From the NCBI GenBank assembly GCA_902624655.1, contig CACNYJ010000002.1:1-64000 (forward strand): a stretch of 64,000 bases of DNA, written 5' to 3'. Origin of the DNA: an uncultured Thiothrix sp. (lineage in GTDB: Bacteria; Pseudomonadota; Gammaproteobacteria; Poriferisulfidales; GCA-002705445). A program made the position numbers and the translations under genes. Below, piece after piece: positions 53,270 through 62,689 of the stretch. Each line of letters opens with the position of its first letter. Position 1 is the first letter of the stretch. The notes under the pieces were generated by a model. That model did no database searches, was not told the DNA's origin, and saw only the letters and a program-made list of their open reading frames with translations.

Positions 53270-53919
53270 TACGAATTCCCCATATAATACTTTTTTGTAT
53301 TCGTCACATCTTTCGAAATATCAATGTGAGATGATAGTATTATCAAACCGCCGTTAGTTATGTGCTTATTAAATAGATCTAAAATTTTTACATTTCCTTC
53401 AGAATCTATAAAACTTAAAGGCTCGTCAAGAAGCCATATCTTCTTTTTTGATAATAAAAGTCTCGCCAGAGAAGTTTTCTTTTTATTTCCTTCAGATATT
53501 TTTGAAACTAAATAATCTTTAAATTTTGCTATTCCAAAATACTCGAGACTTTTTTTAATTTCTTGTTCCGGTATACTATCTACTGACTTATCAAAGGCGC
53601 ATAAATATTCTAAATTTTCAAAAACAGTGAGATCATTATTTAGGCTATTCTTATGACCGATATACAAAATATTATTTAAATGTTCGCTAGAATCAGAATT
53701 AATATCAATACTGTTAAGCTTTATTGAACCAGATTCAAGTTTTTGAATTCCACATATTGATTTTATAAAAGTGGTTTTTCCACATCCATTTGGGCCCATT
53801 ATCAACATCATTTCACTATTTTTAACCGAGTAAGAAATATTTTCAAATATCATATTATTGCCTTTAAAACACGAGGCTCTGTCAATTGAGATTTCCAAGT
53901 TATTCAAGACTTCTTCCAT
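53269..53919 (-). CDS. ccmA: Heme exporter ATPase CcmA
   Basis: ABC ATPase of the CcmABCD complex. The 216-residue protein has Walker A IMGPNGCGKTTFIKS (about 36-50), a variant signature SEGNKKKTSLARLLL (about 141-155, where most ABC proteins have LSGGQ; CcmA typically has SAGQQRR) and Walker B IWLLDEPLSFID. First gene of a ten-gene run ccmA to lolD. It is divergent from mfd with 125 bases between, which probably contain the operon promoter. Confidence 0.93.
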   Translation of the reverse strand: MEEVLNNLEISIDRASCFKGNNMIFENISYSVKNSEMMLIMGPNGCGKTTFIKSICGIQKLESGSIKLNSIDINSDSSEHLNNILYIGHKNSLNNDLTVFENLEYLCAFDKSVDSIPEQEIKKSLEYFGIAKFKDYLVSKISEGNKKKTSLARLLLSKKKIWLLDEPLSFIDSEGNVKILDLFNKHITNGGLIILSSHIDISKDVTNTKKYYMGNS

Positions 53920-53980
53920 AAGTTAAACATTACTTATAATATCATATGAATTTAGCTATATAAATTGCGCTAAAGACCAC

Positions 53981-54005
53981 ATTTTACAAAATAATAATGT
54001 AAAAT
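53981..54005. repeat. Inverted repeat in the ccmA/mfd divergent gap
   Basis: Perfect 8-base arms ATTTTACA (53981-53988) and TGTAAAAT (53998-54005) with a 9-base spacer. It is centred in the 125-base region between the divergent starts of ccmA and mfd and could be a regulator site or a stem-loop. In such AT-rich DNA chance occurrence is quite possible. Confidence 0.3.
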
Positions 54006-54044
54006 ACCTATCCAATTTTAATTTTACCAAGTAAATATAAAGAA

Positions 54045-57000
54045 ATGTCGTTAATAAATAAGATAGACTCATACTTTAACTGTTGTGATTTTTCAATATA
54101 TGATGGTTTAAGCTACTCATCTGACTCCCTATTTATATCTACAAAAAAAATTGGCAATGCTTTAATTGTTACAAATAATAACAAAGATGCTGAAAAAGTT
54201 TATCTTGAATTAAATGCCTTTAATAAATTAAAAAATGAAAAAGAAAAAATAATTTTAATTCCTGGTATTGAAGATATGCCTTACGATATGGTAGATTCTG
54301 ATAAATATCTTTCATCAAAAAGAAATCTATCATTAGTTCAATATTTAAATTCAGATAAAACGAATATTAAAATAGTTACTACTATAAAAAACATACAAAG
54401 AAAATTAATATCTCAAGATATCTTATTAGAAAAAACAATCAGGCTTAAAAAAAATAACAGCATCAACATAGAAAAAATAAGAAATCAATTAATTGAGTTA
54501 GGATATATATCAAGTCCACAAGTAAATTTTTGTGGAGAGTTTGCTATAAGAGGTTCAATTATTGATATATTTCCAGGGGGGTACGACCAACCAATAAGGA
54601 TTGACTTGTTTGATACAGAAATTGATAGCATTAAAAAATTTAATTCAGAAACTCAAATCACTTTAAAAGCAAATGAGGAAAATTTCTTAGATATTGTTCC
54701 AATAGAAAACACTATTTTAAGTCAAGAAAATATTATAAATTTTAGAAAAAAATTTAGAGAGGTTTTTGAAGGTAATCCAAATGAAAGTGATATTTACAAA
54801 AGTATCAGTAATGAAATAATTCCTCAAGGTTTTAACAATTATTTTCCGCTTTTGTACGAAAATATTGGAAACTTTTTTGAATATTTTGAAGAAATTGATA
54901 ATGTTGTATTTTTTGAAAACTTTCAAGATGATATATACGAATATGATAAGTATATTCAAAATAAGTATAACTCATTGAAAAATAGTGAGTATAAATGTCT
55001 TGATCCAAAATATTTATATATTTATAAGAACGATGTTATTAAAAATTTAAAAAATAAAAAAATTTTTCAGATATATAAAAGTAAGGATGTTGAAAAAGAA
55101 TCATATAATTTTCACATATCTGCCGTACCAGATATTTCCATAAAACCATACCTTGAAAATCCATTGGGTGATTTAAAAAATTTTATTAAAAAAAGATCAT
55201 GTGTAGTCCTCTTCTACAACAGCGATAAGAAAATATTGCAATTAAAAGATATCCTGTCTTCACAAAATATTAAATTTAAAATAATTGAATCTCTTGATGA
55301 AATTGAAAATTTAAACGAATTTCTATATCTAGTAAACGGATATATTCAGGAATCTTTTAAAATAAATGACTTAGATATATCCTATGTAAGAATTAACGAT
55401 ATATTGAAAGAGAAGGTTAAACAGGTTTCAAAAAGAAAGCCTAAATCAACCTTCTTCATTGATCAGTTAAAAAATTTAGAAATTGGATCTCCAGTTGTGC
55501 ATGAGTCGCACGGTGTTGGGAGATATCAAGGGCTTATTCGAATGGAATCTGAGGGGATATACAACGAATACCTAGCGATTACATATGAGGACAATGATAA
55601 ACTTTACGTTCCAGTATCATCACTTCACTTAGTTAATAAATACATTACATCTGATGAAGAACACGCTCCATTACATAAACTAGGTGGTTTTTCTTGGAGT
55701 AATGCAAAGAAAAAAGCTACAAAAAAAGCATACGATATAGCAGCTGAGCTTTTAGAAGTTAATGCAAAAAGAGCAATGAAAAAAACACTCGAATATAAGA
55801 TTAATAAAATTGAGTACGAAAAATTTAAAAGTGAATTTATATATGATGAAACAGATGATCAAAAAAATGCAATTGAAGATGTTATAAGTGATCTATGTTC
55901 GAACAAATTAATGGATAGATTGGTATGTGGTGATGTTGGTTTTGGTAAAACCGAAATCGCACTAAGAGCAACTTTTGTATGTGCTTCAAATTATAAACAA
56001 GTAGTAATTTTGGCGCCAACAACATTGCTTGCTGAACAACACGAAAAAGTATTTAAGGAAAGATTTAAAAACTGGCCTTTTAATATAAATTGTTTATCGA
56101 GATTTAAAACAAAAAAAGAGCAAGATAGAATTCTCTCAGAAATATCAAATGGTAACTGTAATATAATAATTGGAACACATAAAGCTATACAAAAAAATGT
56201 CGATTATAAATCTCTTGGTTTACTTATAATTGATGAAGAACAAAAATTTGGTGTTAAGCATAAGGAATTTCTAAAAAAAATAAAAAATGAAATTAATGTT
56301 TTAACCCTCACAGCTACTCCCATACCTAGAACTTTAAATATGTCTTTAGGTGGTTTGCGAGATCTTAGTATAATTGCAACCTCTCCAGAAAATAGAATGC
56401 CAATCAAAACATATGTTTCTAATTGGAAAAAATCTGTAATTAAAGATGCATGTGATAGAGAGATAAATAGAGGTGGGCAAGTTTTTTTCATACATAATAG
56501 AGTTCATGATATAAACATCATATATAGCGAGCTAAAAGAATTAATGCCATCATATTCAATTAAAATAGCACATGCACAAATGAACTCTACCCAATTAGAA
56601 AAAATAATATTGGAGTTTTATAACAAAAAATTTAATATTCTTCTTTCAACAACTATAATAGAAAATGGTATTGATATTTCAAATGCGAATACTATTTTGG
56701 TTAACAAATCAGATAAGTTTGGATTGTCACAGTTACATCAGATTAGAGGAAGAGTTGGAAGAAGTGACAAACAAGCTTTTTGTTACTTGTTAGTTCATGA
56801 TAGAAATCAAATTACAGAAAATGCAAAGAAAAGGTTGCTTGCTTTGGAGACAATGGAGGATTTGGGATCAGGATTCTCAATAGCTTCAAGAGATCTTGAA
56901 ATTCGCGGTGCTGGAGCATTATTAGGCGAATCACAAAGCGGGGACATTCAAGAAATTGGCTTCTCTCTGTACAACCGAATTTTAGAAAAAGCAATTAGAT

Positions 57001-57479
57001 CATTAAAGTCTGGTCAAATTCCAAATCTAGATAATCCACTTGACTCAATAACAGAAATTGATCTAAATGAAATTGCCTTGATACCAGAAAGTTACATATA
57101 TGACGTTAATCAAAGACTTATAATGTATAAGAAAATCTCAAATTCAACATCAAAAGAGAATCTTGATGATATAATAATTGAATTAACTAACAGATTTGGA
57201 CTTGTTCCAGATGAGGTATTAAATTTAATCGACATAGCAAAAATGAAATTAAAATACTCAAAAATTGGAATTAAAAAGATTAGCGCTTCAAAAAATATTT
57301 TAAGTATAAAAATTTCAGATAATGCAAAATTTGATAATAATAAATTAATAAATTTTATTAAAAAAAACGATGATCAAGTATCTTTTAGAAAAGATAATAC
57401 GCTAATTTATAAAAAAGCCTTTTCAAATATAAGAGACAAAAAAATTGTTTTAACTAATATAATAAACGCAATTAGCTAG
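54045..57479 (+). CDS. mfd: Transcription-repair coupling factor Mfd
   Basis: Removes stalled RNA polymerase at DNA lesions and recruits UvrA. The 1144-residue length is normal (E. coli 1148). N-terminal UvrB-like region with GIEDMPYDMVDSDKY and FAIRGSIIDIFPGG; RNA polymerase interaction domain with GSPVVHESHGVGRYQGL (about 481-497); translocase with Walker A CGDVGFGKTEIALRA (about 626-640), LIIDEEQKFGVKH and LTATPIPRTLNMSLGGLRD; then the QLHQIRGRVGRSDKQAFCYL and TRCF domain. The ATG at 54045 follows an AAAGAA ribosome site. Confidence 0.97.
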   Translation: MSLINKIDSYFNCCDFSIYDGLSYSSDSLFISTKKIGNALIVTNNNKDAEKVYLELNAFNKLKNEKEKIILIPGIEDMPYDMVDSDKYLSSKRNLSLVQYLNSDKTNIKIVTTIKNIQRKLISQDILLEKTIRLKKNNSINIEKIRNQLIELGYISSPQVNFCGEFAIRGSIIDIFPGGYDQPIRIDLFDTEIDSIKKFNSETQITLKANEENFLDIVPIENTILSQENIINFRKKFREVFEGNPNESDIYKSISNEIIPQGFNNYFPLLYENIGNFFEYFEEIDNVVFFENFQDDIYEYDKYIQNKYNSLKNSEYKCLDPKYLYIYKNDVIKNLKNKKIFQIYKSKDVEKESYNFHISAVPDISIKPYLENPLGDLKNFIKKRSCVVLFYNSDKKILQLKDILSSQNIKFKIIESLDEIENLNEFLYLVNGYIQESFKINDLDISYVRINDILKEKVKQVSKRKPKSTFFIDQLKNLEIGSPVVHESHGVGRYQGLIRMESEGIYNEYLAITYEDNDKLYVPVSSLHLVNKYITSDEEHAPLHKLGGFSWSNAKKKATKKAYDIAAELLEVNAKRAMKKTLEYKINKIEYEKFKSEFIYDETDDQKNAIEDVISDLCSNKLMDRLVCGDVGFGKTEIALRATFVCASNYKQVVILAPTTLLAEQHEKVFKERFKNWPFNINCLSRFKTKKEQDRILSEISNGNCNIIIGTHKAIQKNVDYKSLGLLIIDEEQKFGVKHKEFLKKIKNEINVLTLTATPIPRTLNMSLGGLRDLSIIATSPENRMPIKTYVSNWKKSVIKDACDREINRGGQVFFIHNRVHDINIIYSELKELMPSYSIKIAHAQMNSTQLEKIILEFYNKKFNILLSTTIIENGIDISNANTILVNKSDKFGLSQLHQIRGRVGRSDKQAFCYLLVHDRNQITENAKKRLLALETMEDLGSGFSIASRDLEIRGAGALLGESQSGDIQEIGFSLYNRILEKAIRSLKSGQIPNLDNPLDSITEIDLNEIALIPESYIYDVNQRLIMYKKISNSTSKENLDDIIIELTNRFGLVPDEVLNLIDIAKMKLKYSKIGIKKISASKNILSIKISDNAKFDNNKLINFIKKNDDQVSFRKDNTLIYKKAFSNIRDKKIVLTNIINAIS

Positions 57480-57480
57480 A

Positions 57481-58155
57481 ATGAAAATATATAAATTACT
57501 AACGCTATTTTTTCTTTACTTTCCGATTTTGTTATTTGCTAACACAGATAGTGAAGAGGAAAACCTTTACCAAGTGCAATTTATTTTTATATCACATAAT
57601 CCCTCAAACTATATAGATTTTCAAGAGGAATTAATAAGTGATTTTTTTATAGACAAATCAAACATAGATGTAAAGATTAATAATTGCTTAATAAATGAAG
57701 AAAATAACTGTGTAAAATTTGAAAATGACTACAAATTAGATAATTTTAATGATTATGCTGAAATTCTTAAAAAAGATAAAGATATTACTATTTTAAATCA
57801 TATTGAATGGATTCAGAATATCAGTAATGATTTTTTTATTAAAATTAAATCAGGCAAAGACTATAGTGAGGATATTTTTGACAATAAATTAGATTTACAA
57901 GATATAAATATAATTGGATCAGGAAAAATAACAAAATATGAAGGCACTATAAACATCTCAAAAAATAGATTCCATGAAATAGATGTGAACTTATATGAGC
58001 GTATGAAAATGAAACCACCTGGGTTCTTCTCAACAGATATTTTAACTTCGAAAAATTATCAAATAAAACAAAAAATAAAGCTCGGGAAAATTAATTATAT
58101 CGATCGCGATAATTTTGGAATGATTATTCGCGTTAAAAAAGTTAAAAATCTCTAA
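57481..58155 (+). CDS. CsiV-family periplasmic protein
   Basis: A 224-residue exported protein that begins one base after mfd. Signal peptide MKIYKLLTLFFLYFPILLFA; the mature start NLYQVQFIFISHN and the end KQKIKLGKINYIDRDNFGMIIRV match the layout of the peptidoglycan-binding CsiV family, which also follows mfd in other gammaproteobacteria. Similarity is weak in the middle, so the assignment rests on context plus N- and C-terminal pattern. In Shewanella CsiV affects cell wall resistance and inner lipoprotein-dependent growth; no direct activity can be read here. Confidence 0.7.
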   Translation: MKIYKLLTLFFLYFPILLFANTDSEEENLYQVQFIFISHNPSNYIDFQEELISDFFIDKSNIDVKINNCLINEENNCVKFENDYKLDNFNDYAEILKKDKDITILNHIEWIQNISNDFFIKIKSGKDYSEDIFDNKLDLQDINIIGSGKITKYEGTINISKNRFHEIDVNLYERMKMKPPGFFSTDILTSKNYQIKQKIKLGKINYIDRDNFGMIIRVKKVKNL

Positions 58156-58157
58156 AT

Positions 58158-59219
58158 TTATTCACTTATGTTTACTCTTGTGGGGAAAGCAATTTCTGCA
58201 CCATTTTTTTCAATTATTTCGCCAACTTTTATTAGAACATCCTGCTTAATCTCGTGGTACTTTACCCACTCTGTTGTATTTGCAAAGGTATTAATAAAAA
58301 AATCAATAGAGCAATCGTTGTAACTATCAAAATTTACTATTGTTGTTTGGCTATGGTCTATATCATTGTGCTTTGATATCATTAGTTTGACTTCATCAAC
58401 AATCTTTAAAACCTTGGGCATATCTTTATATCGAAGACCAATCACTTCTCTAATTCTTCTGTGAGTCATTCTTGATGGATTTTCAACTATAATACTCATG
58501 AAGATAGAGTTTGGAATATAAATAATATTTTTTCTAAAGTTTCTAATCGAAGTTTGCCTCCAACCGATATTTTCCACTGTTCCCTCAAGATCTCTATCTG
58601 GAGATCTAATCCAGTCACCTTTTCTAAATGGTCTGTCTAGATAAATCATTAATCCACCGAAAAAATTTGCCAACATATCTTTTGCTGCAAAGCCAACCGC
58701 AACACCACCTATCCCTCCAAAGGCTAGAACACCAGATACGCTAAAACCAAATGTTTGTAGAATAATTAAACCTGAAATAATAATAACAGAAAGCCTTATA
58801 ATTTTTGTTATAGCTTCATATGTGGATTCATCAATATCTATATTCTCAACTTTATTTTTTTTAATAACAGCAATTTGGAAATTTTTTGAAATACTAATTA
58901 AAAAAAGCGCTATAACAAGAATCACACCTGCTCTTTTTATATTATTTAAAAGCTCATTAGATAAGTTAATAAAGCCAATGTCTTTATTTAGAAACTCAAG
59001 AGCAAAAATTACACCAAAAGTCCACACTAAAAAAGTAAATGGTTTATATATTGAATCTATTACACAATCATCCCACATATTACTTGTTTTTTCGGATTGT
59101 TTTTTAAGATAATTTAAAATTATTCGTGTAAAAATATTAATGAATATTATCAAAATAACAATAAATAAAAACTTTATTGTCCAATGTTCAAAGCTAATAC
59201 TATTTAATAGGCCTTGCAT
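58158..59219 (-). CDS. MscS-family mechanosensitive channel
   Basis: A 353-residue inner-membrane channel of the small-conductance mechanosensitive type. Four or five N-terminal helices (about 12-165) lead into the pore-lining helix SVSGVLAFGGIGGVAVGFAA (about 158-177) and the beta domain start KDMLANFFGGLMIYLDRPFR plus KGDWI, with GTVENIGWRQTSIRNF following. It probably vents solutes on osmotic downshock. It converges with the csiV gene (2 bases) and follows nagZ by 3 bases on the same strand. Confidence 0.93.
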   Translation of the reverse strand: MQGLLNSISFEHWTIKFLFIVILIIFINIFTRIILNYLKKQSEKTSNMWDDCVIDSIYKPFTFLVWTFGVIFALEFLNKDIGFINLSNELLNNIKRAGVILVIALFLISISKNFQIAVIKKNKVENIDIDESTYEAITKIIRLSVIIISGLIILQTFGFSVSGVLAFGGIGGVAVGFAAKDMLANFFGGLMIYLDRPFRKGDWIRSPDRDLEGTVENIGWRQTSIRNFRKNIIYIPNSIFMSIIVENPSRMTHRRIREVIGLRYKDMPKVLKIVDEVKLMISKHNDIDHSQTTIVNFDSYNDCSIDFFINTFANTTEWVKYHEIKQDVLIKVGEIIEKNGAEIAFPTRVNISE

Positions 59220-59222
59220 AAT

Positions 59223-60260
59223 TTATAAATTTATCTCCATTTGATTTTTAATTCTTAAATTTTTAATTTTATCGATAATATTAAGCCTTTTTTTATTTTT
59301 TGATAAGTTATCTTTATTTAGCTTTGTCTGTAATTTTAGCATTTTCTGATTAATATCGTAATCACCTTCTAGGTTTATATTATCTAAAATTTTTTCTACA
59401 ATATTCCTATTATTACAAACAAAAATACAGTCACAGCCAGCTTCTAAAGATTTTATTACGTTATCATCTATACTCCCAAATTTTTCAAGTGCTTTCATGC
59501 TTAAATCATCAGTGTATATTAAACCTCTATATCTTAGATCATTTCTTAAAATCTGTAACCATTTTCTAGATAGTGTTGGTGGAAACTCATCAACATTCTT
59601 GTATAAGACATGTGAAGTCATTATTCCTTCTATATTTTGATTGATGGCTTTTTTGTATGGCAAAAGATCATCTGTATAAATTGTTTTAAAATCTCTATTG
59701 TCCTCGGGCAAAATTTCGTGCGAGTCTGCTTTTGCATATCCGTGTCCTGGATAATGTTTACATATGGATGATAAGCCAGTCTCTTTCAGTCCTCGGATAT
59801 ATGCCTCTGATAGAATTGAAACAATTTTTGGGGTCTCTGCAAAACATCTATTCTCCATTATAGTGCTCTTAGAATATTCAATATCTAAAACCGGTGTTGT
59901 ATTTACGTCTACTCCAAGGGTGCTAAGTTCATAGTTTATTAACCAACCAAGATTTCTTGAAAGCTCAATAGCATCGTCTGGATCTGCTTTATACTTTTCA
60001 CCCAAAAGAGAAACCGAAGGTAAATCAGTCAGCCCATCTCTAAATCTTTGAACTTTTTGCCCCTCTTGATCTACGTAAATAATTAGAGATGGGGATCTGA
60101 TTGATTTAATATCTGAGATAAGTTTCTTAATCTGTTGAATAGATGTAAAGTTTCTTGAGAAAAGTATTACTCCACCGATATTTGGGTGCGTTAAAACGTC
60201 ATAGTCGTTTGAAGATAATGTAATACCATCTATATCTACAATTAACTTACCAAGATTCAA
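59223..60260 (-). CDS. nagZ: Beta-N-acetylglucosaminidase NagZ
   Basis: Cytosolic GH3 enzyme that removes GlcNAc from anhydromuropeptides in cell-wall recycling. The 345-residue protein has the family motif KHYPGHGYAKADSHEILPED (about 168-187) with the catalytic Asp/His dyad, DQEGQKVQRFR (about 65-75) and the nucleophile in IYTDDLSMKAL (about 248-258). The start is TTG at 60260, supported by AAAGGA 8 bases upstream; no ATG fits the conserved N-terminus. mfd, csiV and nagZ cluster in Pseudomonas as well. Confidence 0.94.
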   Translation of the reverse strand: MNLGKLIVDIDGITLSSNDYDVLTHPNIGGVILFSRNFTSIQQIKKLISDIKSIRSPSLIIYVDQEGQKVQRFRDGLTDLPSVSLLGEKYKADPDDAIELSRNLGWLINYELSTLGVDVNTTPVLDIEYSKSTIMENRCFAETPKIVSILSEAYIRGLKETGLSSICKHYPGHGYAKADSHEILPEDNRDFKTIYTDDLLPYKKAINQNIEGIMTSHVLYKNVDEFPPTLSRKWLQILRNDLRYRGLIYTDDLSMKALEKFGSIDDNVIKSLEAGCDCIFVCNNRNIVEKILDNINLEGDYDINQKMLKLQTKLNKDNLSKNKKRLNIIDKIKNLRIKNQMEINL

Positions 60261-60309
60261 TATATAATCCTTTTATTAATATATTATATTTATTAATCAT
60301 ACAAAAATG

Positions 60310-60338
60310 TTCACCTTGTATAAGTTTAATTATATAAT
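60310..60338 (+). promoter_or_regulatory. Candidate promoter of the rhodanese gene
   Basis: TTCACC at 60310-60315 (-35, four of six), 17-base spacer, perfect TATAAT at 60333-60338. Transcription from about 60345 would give a 41-base leader with an AAAGGGA ribosome site at 60372-60378 before the ATG at 60386. Confidence 0.5.
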
Positions 60339-60385
60339 GGTAAAGTTAAAACTTACATAAAAAAAATTAGTAAAGGGAATTTTTA

Positions 60386-60781
60386 ATGAGCAATCCTACT
60401 GTGCAAGATATGGTTAATTATGCGAAGCAAGGTCTTCAAGAACGAACTGTAAATGAGGTTCAAAATATGCTTAATAATAAAGATATTTGCATCATTGACA
60501 TAAGGGATTCATCAGAATGTATAGAGAACGGAATTATTCCTGGCTCATTTCATGTTTCCAGAGGTGTTCTAGAGTTTAATGCTGACCCAGAATGTGAATA
60601 TTACAAAGATTTTTTTGATAAAAATGTGGAAATACTCTTATATTGCCATACTGGTAGTAGATCCGCCCTGGCCTCACTAACTTTAAGACAAATGGGTTAT
60701 AAAAAAGTGTCTCATATGAAAGGCGGCTTTAAAGATTGGATGCGAAAAATTGGCAATATTGAAGACTATAAAGCAATGTAG
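60386..60781 (+). CDS. Single-domain rhodanese-like sulfurtransferase
   Basis: A 131-residue cytosolic protein with one rhodanese domain. The active-site loop is YCHTGSRSAL with Cys87, IIDIRDSSECIENGIIPGS (about 36-54) is the entry motif, and MKGGFKDWM the exit motif. Probable persulfide carrier or thiosulfate:thiol sulfurtransferase; the partner is unknown. It has its own promoter and a good ribosome site, and seems to be monocistronic: the next gene is on the other strand. Confidence 0.92.
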   Translation: MSNPTVQDMVNYAKQGLQERTVNEVQNMLNNKDICIIDIRDSSECIENGIIPGSFHVSRGVLEFNADPECEYYKDFFDKNVEILLYCHTGSRSALASLTLRQMGYKKVSHMKGGFKDWMRKIGNIEDYKAM

Positions 60782-60822
60782 GCACATAAAGTTTTATATG
60801 AAAATCTGATTTAATAGATAAT

Positions 60823-60975
60823 CTATTCAGTATCTTTTTTGGTATTTTCCACAAGTTTCTTATTTGTTTCTACAATTTGGTCTAATTGCTCATTGATTGA
60901 GTCAAGACTTTTGCTAATAGAGAATAAAATTAACATTATTACTATGCATATAATTGTTAAAATTACCATCATCAT
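60823..60975 (-). CDS. Novel 50-residue membrane protein behind tRNA-Ser
   Basis: Not recognised. The minus strand from ATG 60975 encodes 50 residues: an N-terminal hydrophobic helix ([20 protein letters not shown], 1-20), then a polar amphipathic stretch [20 protein letters not shown] with heptad-like spacing, ending NTKKDTE. Support comes from a near-perfect AGGGAGGT ribosome site 6 bases before the ATG, one of the strongest in the window, and from its position 29 bases after the CCA end of tRNA-Ser on the same strand. It looks like a single-pass anchor with a short cytosolic or periplasmic coiled coil. Confidence 0.7.
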   Translation of the reverse strand: MMMVILTIICIVIMLILFSISKSLDSINEQLDQIVETNKKLVENTKKDTE

Positions 60976-61004
60976 AGGTTACCTCCCTTTTTCAAAAATA
61001 ACAC

Positions 61005-61092
<88 letters not shown>

Positions 61093-61094
61093 TA

Positions 61095-61114
61095 GAAAAT
61101 TTAATTAAATTTTC
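61095..61114. repeat. 20-base perfect palindrome beside tRNA-Ser
   Basis: A perfect 20-base palindrome, GAAAATTTAA joined to TTAAATTTTC, begins 2 bases upstream of the tRNA-Ser 5' end and lies in the divergent gap to the BI-1 family gene. It could be a protein site, an extruding hairpin or a processing signal; pure AT content within makes chance plausible. Confidence 0.45.
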
Positions 61115-61136
61115 ATAATCGTACATATTTACAAAA

Positions 61137-61150
61137 ACGCGATATCACGT
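61137..61150. promoter_or_regulatory. Operator-like near-palindrome ahead of the BI-1 gene
   Basis: ACGCGATATCACGT (61137-61150) is palindromic at 12 of 14 positions and is unusually GC-rich for this intergenic DNA. It ends 5 bases before a -10-like TATAGT at 61156-61161, so a bound protein would cover the -35 region of the downstream gene. No regulator family can be named from this alone. Confidence 0.35.
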
Positions 61151-61183
61151 TAATGTATAGTAAATTAATCATGGAGCCAATAT

Positions 61184-61870
61184 ATGAATAATAGCAATAC
61201 AACCGTTAGAGAACAAGCTAGAACCCTTGAAACAAACAAGGTTCTGAAAAATACTTATATTCTTTTATCAATGACCCTACTTTTTAGCGCCTCTGCTGCT
61301 TTTGTTGGTTATATGATGAATATAGCCGTAGTTAATCCGTTTATTACTTTAGGTCTATATTTTTTGGCGTTATATCTTACTACTAAAAATAGAAACAATG
61401 GGTTTGGAATATTTTGGGTATTCTTTCTTACTGGTGTTTTAGGATTTACGCTTGGGCCTATCCTTAACGTTTACATTAATAACTTAAGTAACGGATCTGA
61501 AATTGTTGCAACATCTTTACTAATGACAGGTTCTATTTTCTTAACGCTTTCTGCGTATGTTAATTACACTAAGAAAGATTTTAGTTTCATGGGTGGGTTT
61601 GTAACTTCTGGTATTATTCTAGCTTTTGTTGGAAGTATAATTTTACTTATATCCTCTATGATGGGGTATTACTTCCCAATTCTGTCCCTTGGTATATCTG
61701 GCTTATTTGCTATGCTGATGTGTGGATTGATTTTATTTCAAACTAGTTCGATAATACATGGGGGCGAGACAAACTATGTTATGGCCACAGTAACCTTATA
61801 TATATCTTTATATAATCTATTTGTGAGCCTTTTACATATTCTTGCGGCTTTTATGGGAAATAGAGATTAA
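61184..61870 (+). CDS. Bax inhibitor-1/YccA family membrane protein
   Basis: A 228-residue inner-membrane protein with seven hydrophobic helices. It shows the YccA-type N-terminus (TNKVLKNTYILLSMTLLFSA), GVLGFTLGPILNVYINN in the middle and the C-terminal ETNYVMATVTLYISLYNLFV with the conserved Asn/Tyr-rich helix and LHILAAFMGNRD. E. coli YccA modulates the FtsH protease; other members leak calcium or protons. GGAG at 61173-61176 is a good ribosome site 7 bases before the ATG. Confidence 0.92.
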   Translation: MNNSNTTVREQARTLETNKVLKNTYILLSMTLLFSASAAFVGYMMNIAVVNPFITLGLYFLALYLTTKNRNNGFGIFWVFFLTGVLGFTLGPILNVYINNLSNGSEIVATSLLMTGSIFLTLSAYVNYTKKDFSFMGGFVTSGIILAFVGSIILLISSMMGYYFPILSLGISGLFAMLMCGLILFQTSSIIHGGETNYVMATVTLYISLYNLFVSLLHILAAFMGNRD

Positions 61871-61894
61871 AATTTAGTTTGTAGGGGGATACAA

Positions 61895-62167
61895 ATGCCG
61901 AAGTTTATAATTGAAAGAGATATTACTGATGCTGGTTCATTATCTAACGATGAGTTGCAGGGAATATCTCAAAAGTCTTGTGAAGTACTTAAAAAACTTG
62001 GCACTGAGATTCAGTGGCTTGAAAGTTACGTAACAAAAGATAAGGTTTATTGTGTGTATATAGCTCCAAACGAGGAATTAATAAAAGAACATGCAAAAGA
62101 AGGTGGTTTTCCAGCAAATAAAATTAGTGCGGTTACAAAAACCATTGATCCAACAACTGCGGACTAA
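61895..62167 (+). CDS. DUF4242 small protein
   Basis: A 90-residue protein of the DUF4242 family: MPKFIIERDITDAGSLSNDE, then IQWLESYVTKDKVYCVYIAP and HAKEGGFPANKISAV. The fold is a ferredoxin-like dimer; one actinobacterial member binds nickel, but no general function is known. It follows the BI-1 gene by 24 bases with a GGGGG ribosome site and is probably co-transcribed. It ends 9 bases from the convergent thioredoxin gene. Confidence 0.8.
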   Translation: MPKFIIERDITDAGSLSNDELQGISQKSCEVLKKLGTEIQWLESYVTKDKVYCVYIAPNEELIKEHAKEGGFPANKISAVTKTIDPTTAD

Positions 62168-62176
62168 TAAAATTTT

Positions 62177-62689
62177 TTAGTTTTCGATTTCAGAACTAAT
62201 AAAGGAAATGAACTCTGAGCTATCCCATTGTTTTTCTCCCTCAACGCTATAAACAACCTGTCCTTTATCGTTAACAAGAAAAGTTGTTGGTATTGCCTGA
62301 ACACTCCATTCAGTCAGATCCATATTCTCATCAAGAAGAACCATGAAGTCAATTTTAGGAATATCATTTAGAAATTTTTCGACAACAGATTTGTTTTGAC
62401 CTATATTAATGGCAATAACTTGAAAATTATTTTTTGCGCTAAGTTTTTTATGTAAGTTATTTAAAGACGGAATCTCGTTTACACAAGGTTTGCACCAAGT
62501 CGCCCAGAAATTTACCAACAAGTAAGATCCCTCAAGCTGTTTAAAATTAACGAGGTTGCCGTTCATATCGTGTAGGCTAAAATCAGTTGGCTTTACATTG
62601 TTAACTTTATTCATGAGAGACGATTTTTGATCAGAGCAAGAAAAAAGGAATAGAAACGTCAGTGCATAAAGGACGTAAAAATTTTTCAT
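62177..62689 (-). CDS. TlpA/ResA-type thioredoxin lipoprotein
   Basis: A 170-residue periplasmic thioredoxin with a lipoprotein signal (FLFLFSC, Cys18) and the redox site NFWATWCKPCVNEIPSL (Cys66 and Cys69), followed by the cis-proline region IPTTFLVNDKG. Such proteins reduce disulfides in cytochrome c or copper-site maturation. It begins directly after the stop of the di-heme cytochrome gene, so it may serve that protein. CcmG at 48844-49362 is the separate Ccm-specific thioredoxin. Confidence 0.92.
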   Translation of the reverse strand: MKNFYVLYALTFLFLFSCSDQKSSLMNKVNNVKPTDFSLHDMNGNLVNFKQLEGSYLLVNFWATWCKPCVNEIPSLNNLHKKLSAKNNFQVIAINIGQNKSVVEKFLNDIPKIDFMVLLDENMDLTEWSVQAIPTTFLVNDKGQVVYSVEGEKQWDSSEFISFISSEIEN

